From Lentihominibacter faecis (GTDB lineage: Bacteria > Bacillota > Clostridia > Peptostreptococcales > Anaerovoracaceae), in contig NZ_JACRWC010000113.1 of the NCBI RefSeq assembly GCF_014306095.1, forward strand, positions 1 to 7,021: a DNA stretch of 7,021 nucleotides, read 5' to 3'. A program made the translations under genes and the position numbers. Shown piece by piece: positions 6,026 through 7,021 of this stretch. Position 1 is the first letter of the stretch; each line of letters opens with the position of its first letter. The notes below the pieces were generated by a model that saw only the letters and a program-made list of their open reading frames with translations, made no database searches and was not told where the DNA came from.

Positions 6026-6664
6026 TTACAGCAGTTCCTCGAAGCTTTCGATATACCGGTCGGAAAGTTCCTGGATCTCCGCTTTGTTCTGCTCTTCGTT
6101 TTTATCGGCAACGGCAATGACGTAAAAATCAGCTTCCTTAGCGCCGCGGATGGCCAGCAGTCCGTCTTCGACCACTATGGTTTCGTCCTTCGGTGTGCCC
6201 AGCTTTTTGTGTGCATCCAGAAATACCTTTGGACTTTCCTTGTCGCCGCCTGCTTCCTCACAGGTCATGATGAATGTGAAGTAGTCGCGGATCCCCAGGC
6301 GTACCAGGATCTCGTTGGCGATAGCTTTATCGGTAGATGTCGTTATGCACATGGCAACACCTTTCTGCTTGAATTTTTCCAGAAGGATCGGCACATATTG
6401 CTTGATGTCGGCGCTTTCCAGATAATCTTCCCGAAGGATTGTATTGAAGCCTTTCGCTATCTTGGACTCCGTCGTTGCGATCCGGTATTCGTCCTTTAAA
6501 TAGCTGCAAAGCATCGGCAGGGTCATTGCCTTGGTTTTCTCACGCAGACCCGGCTCTGGAGTCTTTCGCAGTGATGTGATGTATCGTGCGGCTACGCCTT
6601 CCCAGATTTCTGTTGTATCCAGAAGCGTTCCGTCTAAATCAAAAATTGCTCCGCTGATATTCAT
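6026..6664 (-). CDS. HAD-superfamily phosphatase (beta-phosphoglucomutase-like)
   Basis: Haloacid dehalogenase-like hydrolase, 212 residues, cytoplasmic, probably a small-molecule phosphatase. The four HAD motifs are visible: motif I FDLDGTLLD with nucleophile Asp9 and acid/base Asp11; motif II ITTST (107-111); motif III Lys142 in DKESPKVF; motif IV VVEDGLLAI with Glu166-Asp167 for magnesium. An alpha-helical cap follows motif I (about 16-85), as in subfamily I proteins such as beta-phosphoglucomutase and phosphoglycolate phosphatase. The third motif reads K-E-S-P instead of the usual K-P-x-P. GGGAGG lies 9 nt before the ATG (positions 6674-6679 on the opposite strand). It is transcribed toward the operon from its own promoter, so a shared pathway is not implied. 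The substrate cannot be stated: such enzymes often act on several sugar phosphates or nucleotides. Confidence 0.88.
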   Translation of the reverse strand: MNISGAIFDLDGTLLDTTEIWEGVAARYITSLRKTPEPGLREKTKAMTLPMLCSYLKDEYRIATTESKIAKGFNTILREDYLESADIKQYVPILLEKFKQKGVAMCITTSTDKAIANEILVRLGIRDYFTFIMTCEEAGGDKESPKVFLDAHKKLGTPKDETIVVEDGLLAIRGAKEADFYVIAVADKNEEQNKAEIQELSDRYIESFEELL

Positions 6665-6691
6665 TCTTTATCGCCTCCCTGTGTATCATAA

Positions 6692-6709
6692 AATAAGACA
6701 AGCCTTATT
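6692..6709. repeat. Inverted repeat at the HAD gene transcription start
   Basis: AATAAG (6692-6697) and CTTATT (6704-6709) are a perfect 6-bp inverted repeat around six bases. It lies at and just past the expected transcription start of the HAD gene, where a repressor site would act. It may also be a small leader hairpin or chance in AT-rich DNA. Confidence 0.3.
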
Positions 6710-6716
6710 CTCTTTA

Positions 6717-6745
6717 ACAATACCATTGGAATCGCTGATTGTCAA
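6717..6745 (-). promoter_or_regulatory. Sigma-A-type promoter of the HAD gene
   Basis: Read on the - strand, a perfect -35 TTGACA (6745-6740), a 17-bp spacer and -10 TATTGT (6722-6717, 4 of 6) preceded by TGG, an extended -10 element. Transcription would start near 6710, giving a leader of about 45 nt. It lies only about 18-25 bp from the insertion sequence end. Confidence 0.65.
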
Positions 6746-6762
6746 TATTTGAAAGCCTTGGA

Positions 6763-7021
6763 TGTAGGTTTGTCAAACATATGTTACACCATCAAGCACG
6801 AAATCATCTAAAACAGTTTGAGGAGATTTCCATCCCAGCGGGCGCATAGGAAAACGATTGTAATCCCTGTAGTTGTATCGCTGCAGCTGTTTTGAAAAAT
6901 CCTCAAAGGAATAAAACTTATGAGTGGCGTAAAATCGTTCGTTATCTTTGCGATGACTGCGTTCTACTTTCCCATTATGCCTTGGTGTAAAAGGTTTGAT
7001 CAGCTTATGGCAGATGTCGTT
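6763..7021 (-). mobile_element. Insertion sequence end, IS481-like, cut by the contig edge
   Basis: The element is recognised by its transposase C-terminus. Its outer border is tentative: the + strand reads TGTAGGTTTGTCAAACATATG from 6763, and a second TGT begins at 6771. Most IS ends begin with TG, so 6763 or 6771 is likely. A 10-bp palindrome AACATATGTT (6776-6785) lies in the terminal region. The other end and any target duplication are outside the window. Confidence 0.6.
6773..7021 (-). CDS. DDE-type transposase/integrase, C-terminal part (IS481-like)
   Basis: A frame open from the window edge encodes 82 residues to a TGA at 6775-6773. It begins NDICHKLIKPFTPRHNGKVE, and the run FTPRHNGKVERSHRKDNERFY is typical of the rve integrase core, with Glu in GKVER being the last catalytic residue of the DDE triad. 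It ends with an arginine- and tyrosine-rich helix (QLQRYNYRDYNRFP) and LGWKSPQTVL, the usual C-terminal pattern of IS481/IS3-type transposases. The N-terminal DNA-binding part and first two catalytic Asp residues are off the contig. No internal stop or frameshift is seen, so the full copy may be active. It cuts the assembly rather than being a proven truncation in the genome. Confidence 0.82.
   Translation of the reverse strand, partial: NDICHKLIKPFTPRHNGKVERSHRKDNERFYATHKFYSFEDFSKQLQRYNYRDYNRFPMRPLGWKSPQTVLDDFVLDGVTYV

Noticed and set aside
5867..6499. 210-residue + strand frame running from the TetR end across the HAD gene
   Set aside because: It crosses the terminator and is antisense to a gene with all four HAD motifs; no family resemblance.

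Overview
This looks like one short contig from an anaerobic, gut-type Clostridia bacterium, probably Lachnospiraceae. That placement is inferred from the gene types, the A-rich ribosome-binding sites (AAGGAAGG, AAAGGAG), the moderate GC and the protein style; there is no marker gene to confirm it. The first 23 bases are not biological: they are the end of an Illumina Nextera (Tn5) adapter, so the window starts at a contig edge. The last bases lie inside an insertion sequence, a usual place for assemblies to break.

Layout. Bases 25-5136 (+) hold a tight four-gene catabolic operon, cut at its 5' end: a GPH-type sodium/proton-sugar symporter; a class III PLP aminotransferase related to glutamate-1-semialdehyde aminomutase but probably not HemL; an FGGY carbohydrate kinase; and a class II (fuculose-phosphate-type) aldolase. 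A likely weak terminator follows. Then come a promoter with repeated elements upstream and a TetR/AcrR regulator (5346-5921, +), a candidate for controlling the operon and itself. A hairpin with A and T runs on both sides (5946-5998) separates it from a convergent HAD phosphatase (6026-6664, -), which has its own promoter (TTGACA, 17 bp, TATTGT). From about 6763 to the end lies the 3' end of an IS481-like DDE transposase (-).

How the genes may work together. Symporter, FGGY kinase and class II aldolase are the parts of a fucose/rhamnose/ribulose-type pathway: import, phosphorylate a ketose, cleave it to dihydroxyacetone phosphate plus an aldehyde. Such operons normally carry an isomerase or dehydrogenase to make the ketose. 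None is visible here, and a PLP aminotransferase sits in that place. My inference is that the substrate carries an amino group (an amino sugar or amino-polyol) which the aminotransferase removes or shifts before phosphorylation and aldol cleavage. The substrate cannot be told from sequence alone, and genes upstream of the contig edge could change this picture.

The most unusual local signal is a 12-bp hairpin exactly between the Shine-Dalgarno sequence and the likely start codon of the kinase gene. It also encloses most of a nine-codon open frame that ends in TAATG at the kinase start.
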